A DNA stretch of 53,547 bases, taken from assembly GCA_045128835.1 (NCBI GenBank), contig JBGVRX010000015.1, forward strand, positions 1 through 53,547, read 5' to 3'. The first letter of the stretch is position 1. Every line of letters begins with the position of its first letter. Below are positions 1-8,115 of this stretch, piece after piece. The stretch comes from CALVUJ01 sp045128835. GTDB lineage: Bacteria; Bacillota_I; Bacilli_A; RFN20; DUOF01. The notes beneath the pieces are model-generated. The model saw nothing but the letters and a program-made list of their open reading frames with translations. It made no database searches and was not told where the DNA came from. A program made the translations under genes and the position numbers.

Positions 1-55
1 TTGCTTTTTCTTCTGGTGTTCGCATTATGTTTTTTGTTCCATTTGGTCTGCTCAT
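1..55 (-). CDS. Partial 5' end of a probable IS3-type transposase OrfA / HTH protein
   Basis: Only the first 18 codons are in the window; the gene runs off the left edge. On the minus strand an ATG (53-55) follows a strong AAGGAGGAAA ribosome binding site and encodes MSRPNGTKNIMRTPEEKA. This opening, with a basic start and a PEEK segment leading into a helix, resembles the N-terminus of IS3-family OrfA helix-turn-helix proteins. A hairpin just upstream (88-125) fits an insertion sequence end. The family assignment is inference from a very short piece. Confidence 0.45.
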   Translation of the reverse strand, partial: MSRPNGTKNIMRTPEEKA

Positions 56-87
56 GTTGTTTTCCTCCTTTATTCTAGTATAACAAA

Positions 88-125
88 AAAAGTAGACTGA
101 GTTTTTTTACTCTTTGTCTACTTTT
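88..125 (-). terminator. Hairpin with T-run upstream of the edge transposase-like gene
   Basis: The arms AAAAGTAGAC (88-97) and GTCTACTTTT (116-125) are perfectly complementary, with an inner GAGT/ACTC pair. In the minus direction the stem is followed by a run of T. It would block transcription entering the edge gene from outside, as terminators near the ends of some insertion sequences do. It could also be part of a terminal inverted repeat. Confidence 0.5.
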
Positions 126-131
126 ATTAAA

Positions 132-233
132 TCACTTCAAAACAGGAGTTCTTTTAAATTCATATGGTGCAGCATGAACCTCTCGACCAACAAATTCGAA
201 AATATACGTATTATTAATTTCTATCAATGTTTT
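132..233 (-). pseudogene. Orphan C-terminal remnant of an unidentified gene
   Basis: On the minus strand an open stretch of about 34 codons ends at a TGA (132-134). It reads like real protein, with the segments EINNTYIFEFVGREVH and AAPYEFKRTPVLK. An in-frame TAA lies immediately upstream and there is no start codon with a ribosome binding site. It is best read as the 3' end of a gene cut off by an insertion or deletion. The family is not recognised. Confidence 0.35.
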
Positions 234-280
234 TCTATTATTTGTAAATTAAAATAAATTGTATTTTGTGTATAGAATAG

Positions 281-309
281 GGAGTATTTAACACTCCTTT
301 TTTATTTTT
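281..309 (+). terminator. Rho-independent terminator
   Basis: GGAGT (281-285) pairs with ACTCC (293-297) across a 7-nt loop, followed by a T-rich tail. It points rightward although no intact plus-strand gene lies upstream, so it may belong to a gene lost when the island formed. Confidence 0.55.
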
Positions 310-330
310 CACCAGTTTTTATAATACCAT

Positions 331-360
331 TTGATATCTAATTTATTCTCTACGTATCAT
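331..360 (+). promoter_or_regulatory. Possible promoter for the small gene and integrase
   Basis: TTGATA (331-336) and TATCAT (355-360) are separated by 18 nt, about 40 nt ahead of the start of the small gene. A second candidate -10 (TATAAT, 320-325) has no good -35. Weak to moderate match to a sigma-A promoter. Confidence 0.35.
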
Positions 361-398
361 AATTATGAAATCGAAAAAAAATAAGGAGAGTGATGTAG

Positions 399-668
399 AT
401 GTCGATTTTACAGGACTACCAGTCAACTAGAAGAAGTTTAGGAGAAAGAAAGTATCAAAATATAGAAAAATTCTTAGATACACACCAAGATTATTTATTA
501 AGCGATGTATATTGTGATATGGATGTATGGAATCATTTCTTGTTATGGGAAATTAAAAATGAGAAGAATCAAAAGAGAAAAGATAAACTTCATAATGAAT
601 ATAAAGCTTTTAGACAAAGATGTAAAAAACATGGTTGGAAAATCAAATCAATTAAGAAAAAGGATTAG
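399..668 (+). CDS. Small basic protein co-transcribed with integrase
   Basis: An 89-residue protein with no family recognised. It is Lys/Arg-rich at the C-terminus (KHGWKIKSIKKKD), has a middle with several aromatic residues (MDVWNHFLLWE) and no membrane segment. AAGGAG about 11 nt before the ATG supports the start. Its TAG stop lies 3 nt before the integrase start, so the two are probably translated together. Small basic proteins next to a tyrosine integrase can be recombination directionality or DNA-binding accessory factors. That role is inference from position only. Confidence 0.6.
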   Translation: MSILQDYQSTRRSLGERKYQNIEKFLDTHQDYLLSDVYCDMDVWNHFLLWEIKNEKNQKRKDKLHNEYKAFRQRCKKHGWKIKSIKKKD

Positions 669-671
669 TTT

Positions 672-1628
672 ATGAAATTTATTGATGTAGTAAATGAAAA
701 ATTAGAGCAAGAAAAATATGCTCTAAAGAAAAGGACTTATTTGGATTATAAAAGAACAGTTCATAATCATATAAAAGGTAGTATTGGAGAATATCAATTA
801 GAAGAACTAAATCAAACTATAATTAATCAGTATGCGATTGATAAGTATGAAAAAGGAAATATGCTTAATGGAGAAAAACTATCTAGCTCTACTATTAAAG
901 GTATTATTGGATTTGTTAATAGAGGCTTGAAATACGCTTACAAAAGAAGATATATGAATGAAAGACTAGAAATTGATATAAGCATTAAACATAACAACGC
1001 TAGGAAAGTAGATGCATTAACTAAGGAAGAACAAAGAAAATTACAGGATTATATTCTAGGCAAAAGAAGGTATTATTGTTATGGTATAATTCTTGATTTA
1101 TATACAGGATTAAGGCTAGGAGAATTGTTAGCGTTAAAATGGTCTGATATTGATTTAAAAAATAGAATAATATCAGTAAAAAGAAGTGTGTGTAGAGTTG
1201 CAGTCGGAAATGGTAAAACTGAAGTTATCATAGATACTCCTAAAACAGAAACATCGTGTAGGGAAATACCTATTAATCCATTGGTTATCGGTATATTAAA
1301 AGAATTAAAGAAATATCAAAAAAATAGGAGCGAATATGTAATATCAAGACCAAACGGTAAGAGAATAGAAAATAGGTCTTATCAAGAGTCGTTGGAAAGA
1401 TTACTAAAAAGATTAGGTATAAAACATTATGGTTTTCATTCATTACGACATACATTCGCTACCAGGGTGTTAGAGATAGGAGTAGATATTAAAACATTAA
1501 GCGAATTATTAGGACATGCTAATCCAACTATTACATTAAATACATATGTTCATTCTAATATGGGACAAAAAAAAGAAGCTATGAATAAATTAGCTAGAAA
1601 AATGAATTTATTGATTGATACAGACTAG
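672..1628 (+). CDS. Tyrosine recombinase (phage/ICE-type integrase)
   Basis: A 318-residue site-specific recombinase, normal in length for the family. An N-terminal SAM-like core-binding domain (about 1-100) is followed by the catalytic domain. Active-site residues are visible: R148 in TGLRLGELLAL, K191 in the beta-hairpin, H256 and R259 in HSLRHTFATR, H282 in LGHANP and nucleophile Y292 in NTYVH. It breaks and rejoins DNA at short core sites to integrate or excise an element. It looks intact. A terminator follows directly, separating it from the restriction-modification genes. No duplicated attachment core could be identified inside the window. Confidence 0.93.
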   Translation: MKFIDVVNEKLEQEKYALKKRTYLDYKRTVHNHIKGSIGEYQLEELNQTIINQYAIDKYEKGNMLNGEKLSSSTIKGIIGFVNRGLKYAYKRRYMNERLEIDISIKHNNARKVDALTKEEQRKLQDYILGKRRYYCYGIILDLYTGLRLGELLALKWSDIDLKNRIISVKRSVCRVAVGNGKTEVIIDTPKTETSCREIPINPLVIGILKELKKYQKNRSEYVISRPNGKRIENRSYQESLERLLKRLGIKHYGFHSLRHTFATRVLEIGVDIKTLSELLGHANPTITLNTYVHSNMGQKKEAMNKLARKMNLLIDTD

Positions 1629-1648
1629 AGAAATCTAGTCTTTTTTTG
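1622..1648 (+). terminator. Terminator after integrase
   Basis: AGACTAGA (1622-1629) and TCTAGTCT (1634-1641) form an 8-bp stem with a GAAA loop, followed by seven T. The stem includes the integrase stop codon. Confidence 0.8.
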
Positions 1649-1798
1649 TACATCTAATTACTTAATCTATGCATATATACTAACAAAAAAAACGAAATAA
1701 TTCAATCTAATGAAATATTCTGTTTTTCGTTGCTAAAAGCAAGACCTATTCTAATCACCTATTAAGTAATTCAATGGTTAGAAAGTAGAAGTGGTAAT

Positions 1799-2482
1799 AT
1801 GGCAACAAAACAACAAATAAAATCCAAAACAAGAGTAGCAGATCATGGAGAGGTATTCACTAATGAGAGGGAAGTAAATGCTATGTTAGATTTAGTAAAA
1901 CATGAAACAGAGAGATTAGATTCAAGATTTTTAGAACCTGCTTGTGGAGATGGAAATTTTTTAATTGCTATATTAGATAGAAAAATGAAAATTGTTAAAG
2001 AAAAAAGTAAAGGTGATAATTACATATTTAAAAAGAACACAATGATTGCAGTATCTAGCATTTATGGAGTCGAATTACTAGATGATAATGCTAAGGAGTG
2101 TAGAAGTAGACTTTTTGAATTTATCTATGATATATACAAGAAAATAGAACATAAAGATGATGATATGTTCTTATCATCAATAAAATATTTATTAACCACT
2201 AATATTATTTGCGGTGATGCTTTAACACTTAAAGATAATAATAAGAAGCCTTTGACATTTGCTGAATGGGGATTCCATGGCGATTTAGTATCAAGAAGAG
2301 ATTTTACATTATCTACTTTATTAGAAGCAGAATCATATAGAATTAATGAAAAAGAAAATGAAGGACAACTAAGTTTATTTGACAATGATGATGTATGGGA
2401 TGAAGTGTATGAGAGTGTTTGCCAACCAATAAAAATATATCCAAGTATTCATTTTTTAAAGGTGGGTGAAGCATATGAATAA
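1799..2482 (+). CDS. DNA methyltransferase-like subunit (N-6 adenine type), small
   Basis: A 227-residue protein with the AdoMet-binding motif I of gamma-type N6-adenine methyltransferases: EPACGDG at residues 46-52, preceded by HGEVFTNEREVNAML. No motif IV (N/D-P-P-Y/F) is visible, so it probably cannot methylate alone. It matches the pattern of a short companion subunit found ahead of an Eco57I-like methylase in multi-gene restriction-modification systems (from memory of the family). The C-terminus is acidic then aromatic. The next gene starts inside its last codons, indicating translational coupling. Confidence 0.8.
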   Translation: MATKQQIKSKTRVADHGEVFTNEREVNAMLDLVKHETERLDSRFLEPACGDGNFLIAILDRKMKIVKEKSKGDNYIFKKNTMIAVSSIYGVELLDDNAKECRSRLFEFIYDIYKKIEHKDDDMFLSSIKYLLTTNIICGDALTLKDNNKKPLTFAEWGFHGDLVSRRDFTLSTLLEAESYRINEKENEGQLSLFDNDDVWDEVYESVCQPIKIYPSIHFLKVGEAYE

Positions 2483-3986
2483 TGATACAACTAGAAATCC
2501 AGATATATTAAATTGTTTAGCTAATTTATCGAGTGATGAAGTATTTACTCCACCAGAATTAGCCAACAAAATGTTAGATTTATTACCACAAGAATTATTT
2601 AAAACTAAGCATACAACATTTTTAGACCCATGCTGCAAATCAGGAGTATTTTTAAGAGAAATAGCCAAAAGACTAATTAAAGGATTGGAAAATGAAATTC
2701 CTGATTTGCAAGAAAGAGTTAATTGGATTATGACAAAACAATTATTTGGCATTCCATTAACTGATTTGACAGCTAAAATGACTAGAAGAACCTTATATTG
2801 CTCTAGACATCCAACTGGTAAGTATAGTGTTGTAAACACTTTTGATGAAACAACTAAATTTGGAAACATCTATAGTAAAGTTGCTAGCCACGAATATGAT
2901 AAAAGCGGGAAATGTATTAAATGTGGTGCTAGTAGAGAAGTATTTAAAAATTCAAAAGAACAGCATGCATATTACTTTATTCATGCAAATAAACCAAAGG
3001 AGATATTTAAAATGAAATTTGATGTAATTATTGGAAATCCGCCATATCAACTGTCTACTGGTGGAGGGCAAGCACAGGCAACACCAATTTATAATAAATT
3101 CATAGAGCAAGCAAAAAAGTTGAATCCGAGATATTTGGTTATGATTACTCCTTCTAGGTATTTTGCCGGAGGAATAGGCTTGGATGATTTTAGAAAATCT
3201 ATGTTATCAGATAAAAGAATATCACATATAGTGGATTACTTACAATCAGAAGAATGCTTCCCTGGTGTAGTGATTGCTGGTGGTGTTAACTATTTTTTAT
3301 GGGAAAAAGAATACAACGGTCCATGTAAATATACTGCAATAGATCAAGGGAAATACAGCACTGCTATTAGAGATTTGGATGAATATGAAGTTTTTGTTCG
3401 TTCAAATATAGGATTGTCGATAATTAAAAAAATTGAAAAATTAAAAGAGAAGAGCATTAGCACTATTATGAGCCCTTTAAGCCCTTTTGGAATTAATTCA
3501 TTTGTAAGGGGAAACGAAGAAGAAAATCTAAACGATTATACATTATATTCAAGCGAAGGTATAGGCTTTATTTCTAAAGATAAGATAATAAAAGGGAAAG
3601 AATACATAGATAATTATAATGTTGCCATAAGTTATGCAACTTCAGGAAGTGCAGCTAGTGCAAATAAAGAAGGCCAAAGAAAGGTTTTAGCCAAATTGAT
3701 AAAACTAAAGCCGAATGAAGTGTGTACGTTTACATATTTTTTGGCGGGAAATTTTAAAAGCGAAAAAGAATGCGATAATTGTTTGAAGTATTTATCATCC
3801 AAGTTTGTCAGATATCTATTGTTTTTGTCACTGACAAGCATTCATGTTTCAAAGGATAAATTTAGATTTGTTCCATTACAAAATTTCAACCAATCATGGT
3901 CAGATGGAGAACTATATAAAAAATATAATTTATCGGAAGACGAAATAGATTTAATTGAAAAGATGATAACAGAATGGAGTAATTAA
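2475..3986 (+). CDS. Eco57I-like N-6 DNA methyltransferase, catalytic subunit
   Basis: About 503 residues. It has a divergent AdoMet motif I (FLDPCCKSGVFL, residues 49-60) and a clear catalytic motif IV NPPY (188-191) within DVIIGNPPYQLSTGGG. A putative CxxC zinc site (C147, C150) lies between them. The C-terminal half (from about 200) is probably target recognition. It should methylate adenine in the system's recognition sequence. The start is the ATG at 2475, 9 nt after AAAGGTGG; an upstream in-frame GTG at 2466 is less well placed. It overlaps the preceding subunit by 8 nt and is followed within 1 nt by the nuclease/helicase gene. Confidence 0.88.
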   Translation: MNNDTTRNPDILNCLANLSSDEVFTPPELANKMLDLLPQELFKTKHTTFLDPCCKSGVFLREIAKRLIKGLENEIPDLQERVNWIMTKQLFGIPLTDLTAKMTRRTLYCSRHPTGKYSVVNTFDETTKFGNIYSKVASHEYDKSGKCIKCGASREVFKNSKEQHAYYFIHANKPKEIFKMKFDVIIGNPPYQLSTGGGQAQATPIYNKFIEQAKKLNPRYLVMITPSRYFAGGIGLDDFRKSMLSDKRISHIVDYLQSEECFPGVVIAGGVNYFLWEKEYNGPCKYTAIDQGKYSTAIRDLDEYEVFVRSNIGLSIIKKIEKLKEKSISTIMSPLSPFGINSFVRGNEEENLNDYTLYSSEGIGFISKDKIIKGKEYIDNYNVAISYATSGSAASANKEGQRKVLAKLIKLKPNEVCTFTYFLAGNFKSEKECDNCLKYLSSKFVRYLLFLSLTSIHVSKDKFRFVPLQNFNQSWSDGELYKKYNLSEDEIDLIEKMITEWSN

Positions 3987-3987
3987 T

Positions 3988-6489
3988 ATGAATTTATTTC
4001 CAAATAGGGAGCAAAAGACTCCAAAAATATATGCTTATAAAGATACAGCATTTCCTAATCAGATTAAAATTGGTTATACTTCAAGGACAGCTATTGAAAG
4101 AATAAAAGAGCAATATCCAATAGAAAGACCCATACAAACATGGGAACTTATATTTGAAGATAGTGCAATGAGAAGTGATGGTTCTACTTTTTATGATACA
4201 GATATACATGCATATTTGACTAAAAAAGGATTTATCAATACTGCAGGTGAATGGTTTGAATGTAATTTAGATGATGTTAAATCGGCATACATTGCAGTAA
4301 AAAACAGAATTGATAACGTAGAGAATAGAACGTTAGATTTCAAGATGAGACCTGAACAGCAAGAGGCTATCGATAGAACATATAAATATTTTAAAGATTT
4401 TGATGATGAAAAAAGTGGTAGAATTCCTCATTATTTATGGAATGCGAAAATGAGATTTGGTAAGACATTTACTTCATATCAATTAGCTAAAAAAATGGGG
4501 TGTAAAAGAGTGTTGATTCTAACATTTAAACCGGCTGTAGAAGATGCATGGAAAGATGATTTAAATCACCATCTGGATTTTGAGGGATGGCAATTTGTAT
4601 CTCCAACTGGTATGAAATTTAACGAATGTAATAAAAAGAATCCAATAGTCTGTTTTGGATCATTTCAAGATTATTTAGGAAAAAATGTTAATGGCGGTAT
4701 CAAGGCAAAAAATGAATGGGTACATGCAACAGATTGGGACCTAATTATTTTTGATGAATATCATTTTGGAGCATGGAATGAAAATAGCAAGAAATTAGCT
4801 GACTCTAGTGATGAAATAGATAAGAAATTACTAAAAGAACAAAAGGATATTCTAGAAGAAGAAGGATATACGACATTAATGGAAGATTTTAGCGAAGAGA
4901 ACATGCCTATTACTGGTAAACACTATTTGTATTTGAGTGGAACTCCATTTAAAGCAATAACTAGTGGAGAATTTATGGAAGACCAAATATTTAACTGGAC
5001 TTATGCAGATGAGCAAGAAGCCAAAAAGAATTATGTAGGAGAAAATAATCCTTATTTAGAACTTCCTCAAATAATTATGATGACATATCAATTGCCATCT
5101 TCTGTTATTAATATAGTTACTGATTATGGAAAGGATGAATTTGATTTAAGTGAATTCTTTAAAGCGGAAAAAACAAGCGATAATGAATATAGATTTGTAT
5201 ATGAAGAATCAGTACAAAAATGGTTAGATATAATTAGGGGAGCAGAAAAGATTGCAGGAACAAATGATCCTGACGCAACAAATCCACCATTGCCATTTAG
5301 TGATATTAGATTATTGAATTTATGTAATCATACTATGTGGTATTTACCTAATATTGCTTCTTGTAATGCAATGGAAAACTTATTACAGCAAAGATGTAAT
5401 GTGTTTTATCATGATTATAAAATCATAAATTGTAGCGGTAAAAATGTAGGAAACGGTGTAGATGCATTGCCACCTGTTCAAGAAGCAATGGGTGATAATG
5501 CATTAGAATCTAAAAGCATCATTCTAACATGTGGTAAACTGACTACTGGAGTTACAATTAAACCGCTTGGTGGTATATTAATGCTTAGAAATTTAACATC
5601 TCCTGAAACATATTTTCAAAGTGCTTTTAGAATACAATCTCCTTGGACTCTATTTGATGAAAAATCACAAAAGAAAATGATATTAAAAGAAAATTGTTAC
5701 ATATTTGATTTTGCTCCTAACAGAGCATTATCAAAAGTAGTAGATTATGCTGATAAGTTAAATGTAAAGTCTAATGAATCATCAACTAAAAAAGTTAGTG
5801 AGTTTATTAATTTTTTACCTATATTGCAATATGATGGAGCAACAATGAAACAAGTTTCTGCTAGTGAAATACTAGATTTTGTTTCAAGTGGTACGAGCGC
5901 AACATTATTAGCTAGAAGATGGCAATCTGCATTATTGGTCAATGTCGACAATAAAACATTATCAAACATCTTAAACAATAAGGATGTATTAGACGCAATA
6001 ATGAAAATAGAAGGCTTTAGAGCATTGGGAAAAGATATATTCAAGAAAATTATAAATAAGGCTGAAAAAGTAAAATCACTCAAAAGCAAGGATATTGCTT
6101 TAACTACTAAAGAAAAGAAAGTATTAAGTGATGAAGAAAAAGAATACAAATCATTGAGAAAACAGGTTCAGGAAAAATTGATTAAGTTTGCTACTAGGAT
6201 ACCAATATTTATGTATCTTACTGATTATAGGGAAGAAACTTTAATTGATATTATACAAAAAGTTGTTCCTAAATTATTTGAAAAGGTAACAGGCTTAACC
6301 ATAAATGATTTTAATTTATTAATATCTAATAATGTATTCAATAGTGAAAGAATGAACATGTCTATACTTCAATTTAGGAGATATGAAGATAGGAGTTTAA
6401 CATATACGGGTATAGAGAAACATACTGAAGATAGAATAGGATTATTTGATACAGTTGTAGATAAATCAATCGTTGAGGAAATTAAATAG
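3988..6489 (+). CDS. Restriction subunit: GIY-YIG-like nuclease fused to SF2 helicase
   Basis: An 833-residue protein. Residues about 12-105 look like a T5orf172/GIY-YIG-type nuclease domain (IYAYKD at 14-19, KIGYTSR at 27-33, GEWFE at 87-91). Residues about 120-600 form a superfamily 2 helicase/translocase with RPEQQEA (121-127), Walker A-like AKMRFGKT (153-160), DEYH box (256-259) and SGTP (317-320). A Lys-rich C-terminal domain follows. The design suggests ATP-driven translocation coupled to cleavage of unmethylated DNA, with the two upstream methyltransferase genes giving protection. The gene follows the methylase almost without a gap and ends at a strong terminator. Confidence 0.85.
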   Translation: MNLFPNREQKTPKIYAYKDTAFPNQIKIGYTSRTAIERIKEQYPIERPIQTWELIFEDSAMRSDGSTFYDTDIHAYLTKKGFINTAGEWFECNLDDVKSAYIAVKNRIDNVENRTLDFKMRPEQQEAIDRTYKYFKDFDDEKSGRIPHYLWNAKMRFGKTFTSYQLAKKMGCKRVLILTFKPAVEDAWKDDLNHHLDFEGWQFVSPTGMKFNECNKKNPIVCFGSFQDYLGKNVNGGIKAKNEWVHATDWDLIIFDEYHFGAWNENSKKLADSSDEIDKKLLKEQKDILEEEGYTTLMEDFSEENMPITGKHYLYLSGTPFKAITSGEFMEDQIFNWTYADEQEAKKNYVGENNPYLELPQIIMMTYQLPSSVINIVTDYGKDEFDLSEFFKAEKTSDNEYRFVYEESVQKWLDIIRGAEKIAGTNDPDATNPPLPFSDIRLLNLCNHTMWYLPNIASCNAMENLLQQRCNVFYHDYKIINCSGKNVGNGVDALPPVQEAMGDNALESKSIILTCGKLTTGVTIKPLGGILMLRNLTSPETYFQSAFRIQSPWTLFDEKSQKKMILKENCYIFDFAPNRALSKVVDYADKLNVKSNESSTKKVSEFINFLPILQYDGATMKQVSASEILDFVSSGTSATLLARRWQSALLVNVDNKTLSNILNNKDVLDAIMKIEGFRALGKDIFKKIINKAEKVKSLKSKDIALTTKEKKVLSDEEKEYKSLRKQVQEKLIKFATRIPIFMYLTDYREETLIDIIQKVVPKLFEKVTGLTINDFNLLISNNVFNSERMNMSILQFRRYEDRSLTYTGIEKHTEDRIGLFDTVVDKSIVEEIK

Positions 6490-6506
6490 CATTTTAAATG
6501 TAATAA

Positions 6507-6541
6507 AAAACGCACACTATTCAATGAAAAGTGTGCGTTTT
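6507..6541. terminator. Bidirectional terminator between the R-M island and tRNA-Thr
   Basis: AAAACGCACAC (6507-6517) pairs perfectly with GTGTGCGTTTT (6531-6541). A-runs on the left and T-runs on the right let it stop transcription from both the plus-strand R-M genes and the minus-strand tRNA. Confidence 0.85.
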
Positions 6542-6550
6542 GTTATCACA

Positions 6551-6624
6551 TGGTGCTGCTTGTAAGAATCGAACTTACACTTTTGCCTTACCATGGCAAC
6601 GTTCTACCACTAAACTAAAGCAGC
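6551..6624 (-). tRNA. tRNA-Thr (GGT)
   Basis: A 74-nt cloverleaf with encoded CCA. The acceptor GCTGCTT pairs with AAGCAGC, the anticodon stem TTGCC/GGCAA has a loop with GGT at 34-36, and the T-arm GTAAG/CTTAC is perfect. It stands alone between two regions. Confidence 0.9.
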
Positions 6625-6636
6625 AATAGATTATTT

Positions 6637-6667
6637 TTATTATTTAAAAAAAGCAATTTTTTGTCAA
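6637..6667 (-). promoter_or_regulatory. Probable promoter of tRNA-Thr
   Basis: On the minus strand a perfect -35 TTGACA (6662-6667) is followed 18-19 nt later by ATAATA/TAATAA (6637-6643), just upstream of the tRNA 5' end. Confidence 0.5.
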
Positions 6668-6715
6668 TTAAATAATAAGACAAAAATATAAAATGATAAA
6701 TTATATTACATTATT

Positions 6716-6746
6716 AAAAAAGATTGGGATTAACCTAACCTTTTTT
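6716..6746 (-). terminator. Imperfect terminator after the ankyrin-like gene
   Basis: A7-type arms AAAAAAG/CTTTTTT enclose a GATTGGG/CCTAACC stem with one mismatch and wobble pairs, directly after the stop codon of the minus-strand gene. Confidence 0.55.
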
Positions 6747-6747
6747 A

Positions 6748-7353
6748 TTATCTTTTTGATTTAGTGGTTTTGCGAATAACTAAATTCTTTGGTCTAGATA
6801 CTTCTTCATATAATGAACTTATTACTTCCATTTTTTTCATTTTCTTATATTTAGTGGATTCCATTGCCAAGTAGCAAACATCTTTCTTTTCGTTATTTTT
6901 CTCTTCAATATCATACCCATTAGCCGTTAACATCATTAACATATCTGCGATTGAATCTCTATAATTTGTAGCAAGAATGGCACTATGAATTATTGTATTT
7001 CCATCAGCATCTTTATGATTAACTTCTAGTCCTAGTGGAACAGTTAATTTAATACATTCGCAAATAAATTGTTGACTGTACCCTGTATTAATTGCTGTTT
7101 GAATGAAATTCAAGCCGTTTTTATCAACGTGATTTGGATCTAATTTAGCTTTTTTGAACAAAGTTCTAATAGCCAAAAACACTTGTTTTTCATCATATTT
7201 CCTACTAACTAATTCTTGAACTAAATTTCTACCAGTTCTGTTAGATACTGCACTTAAATCATCAAAAGCATACTCCAACAACTCCAAATTTTGTTCCAAT
7301 GCACCAAACTCCATTTTTGATAAAATTTTACTTATTCTTGAACCATCTTTCAT
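6748..7353 (-). CDS. Ankyrin-repeat-like protein
   Basis: About 201 residues, soluble, without a signal peptide. Two to three ankyrin-like units are visible in the middle, for instance DKNGLNFIQTAINTGY and DADGNTIIHSAI, each giving the D-x-x-G-x-x-x-x-x-x-A pattern. The C-terminus is strongly basic (RKTTKSKR). The start is the ATG at 7353, preceded by AAGGAGTGGG at good spacing; an ATG 36 nt upstream lacks a ribosome binding site. It stands alone between two terminators. Ankyrin repeats mediate protein binding, and its partner is unknown. Confidence 0.7.
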   Translation of the reverse strand: MKDGSRISKILSKMEFGALEQNLELLEYAFDDLSAVSNRTGRNLVQELVSRKYDEKQVFLAIRTLFKKAKLDPNHVDKNGLNFIQTAINTGYSQQFICECIKLTVPLGLEVNHKDADGNTIIHSAILATNYRDSIADMLMMLTANGYDIEEKNNEKKDVCYLAMESTKYKKMKKMEVISSLYEEVSRPKNLVIRKTTKSKR

Positions 7354-7457
7354 AATCCCACTCCTTTTCTCTTTGCTAAATTTTAACATTGATTTATTAT
7401 AATTTCCACAACTTTTTTTCAGTTCACTAAATTTTTTTAATAAATTTTTTTGAAAAC

Positions 7458-7482
7458 AAAAAAGGCTTACAAAATAAGCCTC
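7458..7482 (-). terminator. Terminator after the PemK/MazF-like gene
   Basis: On the minus strand AGGCTTA and TAAGCCT form a 7-bp stem with a TTTTG loop, followed by a T-run. Confidence 0.8.
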
Positions 7483-7485
7483 TTT

Positions 7486-8082
7486 CTAGTAGTTGTCTAT
7501 ATGATATGCAATATAATTTAATAGTTCCAATTCACTGGAATAATTGCTAACATCTTCCTTAACAAAATAATTATATATATGACTTTTAACTTTATTAAGT
7601 TGTTCTTCATTTAAGATTAGTTTCCCTTGTGGTTTATTAGGCATTCTTCCAATTCTTCTTTTGCTAATTGATCTTATCGCATCAAGTTTCAAATAAGATT
7701 TACTAACATGATCATCATTCAACCCATCTATAATTCCTAAATCCAGACAAAGCATAGAGTTATAGGAATTTCTACTAGTTAAAGGAATAACCACTACATT
7801 ACCCAAATCAACAGCCCAAACTAGTGCATAATGACCTTTTGTAAAAACATCACTTAATTCATTTCCAACATTAACCCCAAATTCAGCCCAAACAATATCC
7901 CCTCGTTTAATATCATCAGGTTGAGAAGAATAACTAACTTTTAATACACTTTGTCTAAAATAGATAGTCTTTTTTTCTAACCACATCAAATACTGTAAAG
8001 TTATCTCGGGGTCTAAATTAAACAAATTCTTTCTAATATTTTTAATAATTTTTTCTTGTTTTAAATTGTAATTTGCATGCAT
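7486..8082 (-). CDS. PemK/MazF-family protein with N-terminal extension, no adjacent antitoxin
   Basis: About 198 residues. The C-terminal 130 residues match the PemK/MazF beta-barrel (KRGDIVWAEFG, ALVWAVDLGNVVVIPLTSR), the fold of sequence-specific mRNA interferases. The threonine of the PLTS motif is present, but the usual RP-x-x-V arginine is replaced in KGHYALV. The first 60 residues form a helical extension (EKIIKNIRKNLFN, YLMWLEKKTIYF). The start is the ATG at 8082, 7 nt after GAGGTG. No small antitoxin gene lies on either side. It could be a regulated RNase or an inactive relative. Confidence 0.75.
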   Translation of the reverse strand: MHANYNLKQEKIIKNIRKNLFNLDPEITLQYLMWLEKKTIYFRQSVLKVSYSSQPDDIKRGDIVWAEFGVNVGNELSDVFTKGHYALVWAVDLGNVVVIPLTSRNSYNSMLCLDLGIIDGLNDDHVSKSYLKLDAIRSISKRRIGRMPNKPQGKLILNEEQLNKVKSHIYNYFVKEDVSNYSSELELLNYIAYHIDNY

Positions 8083-8115
8083 ATAATGCACCTCATTACA
8101 ATTCTATGCTTTCAC

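Noticed and set aside
1649..1798. Repeated TAATTCAAT motifs and a weak AACGAAA/TTTCGTT inverted repeat before the R-M operon
   Set aside because: Short and AT-rich, so expected by chance; not strong enough to call an operator or attachment core.
6551..6624. tRNA-Thr as the integrase attachment site
   Set aside because: No copy of the tRNA 3' end could be found near the integrase or elsewhere in the window, and the integrase lies about 5 kb away.
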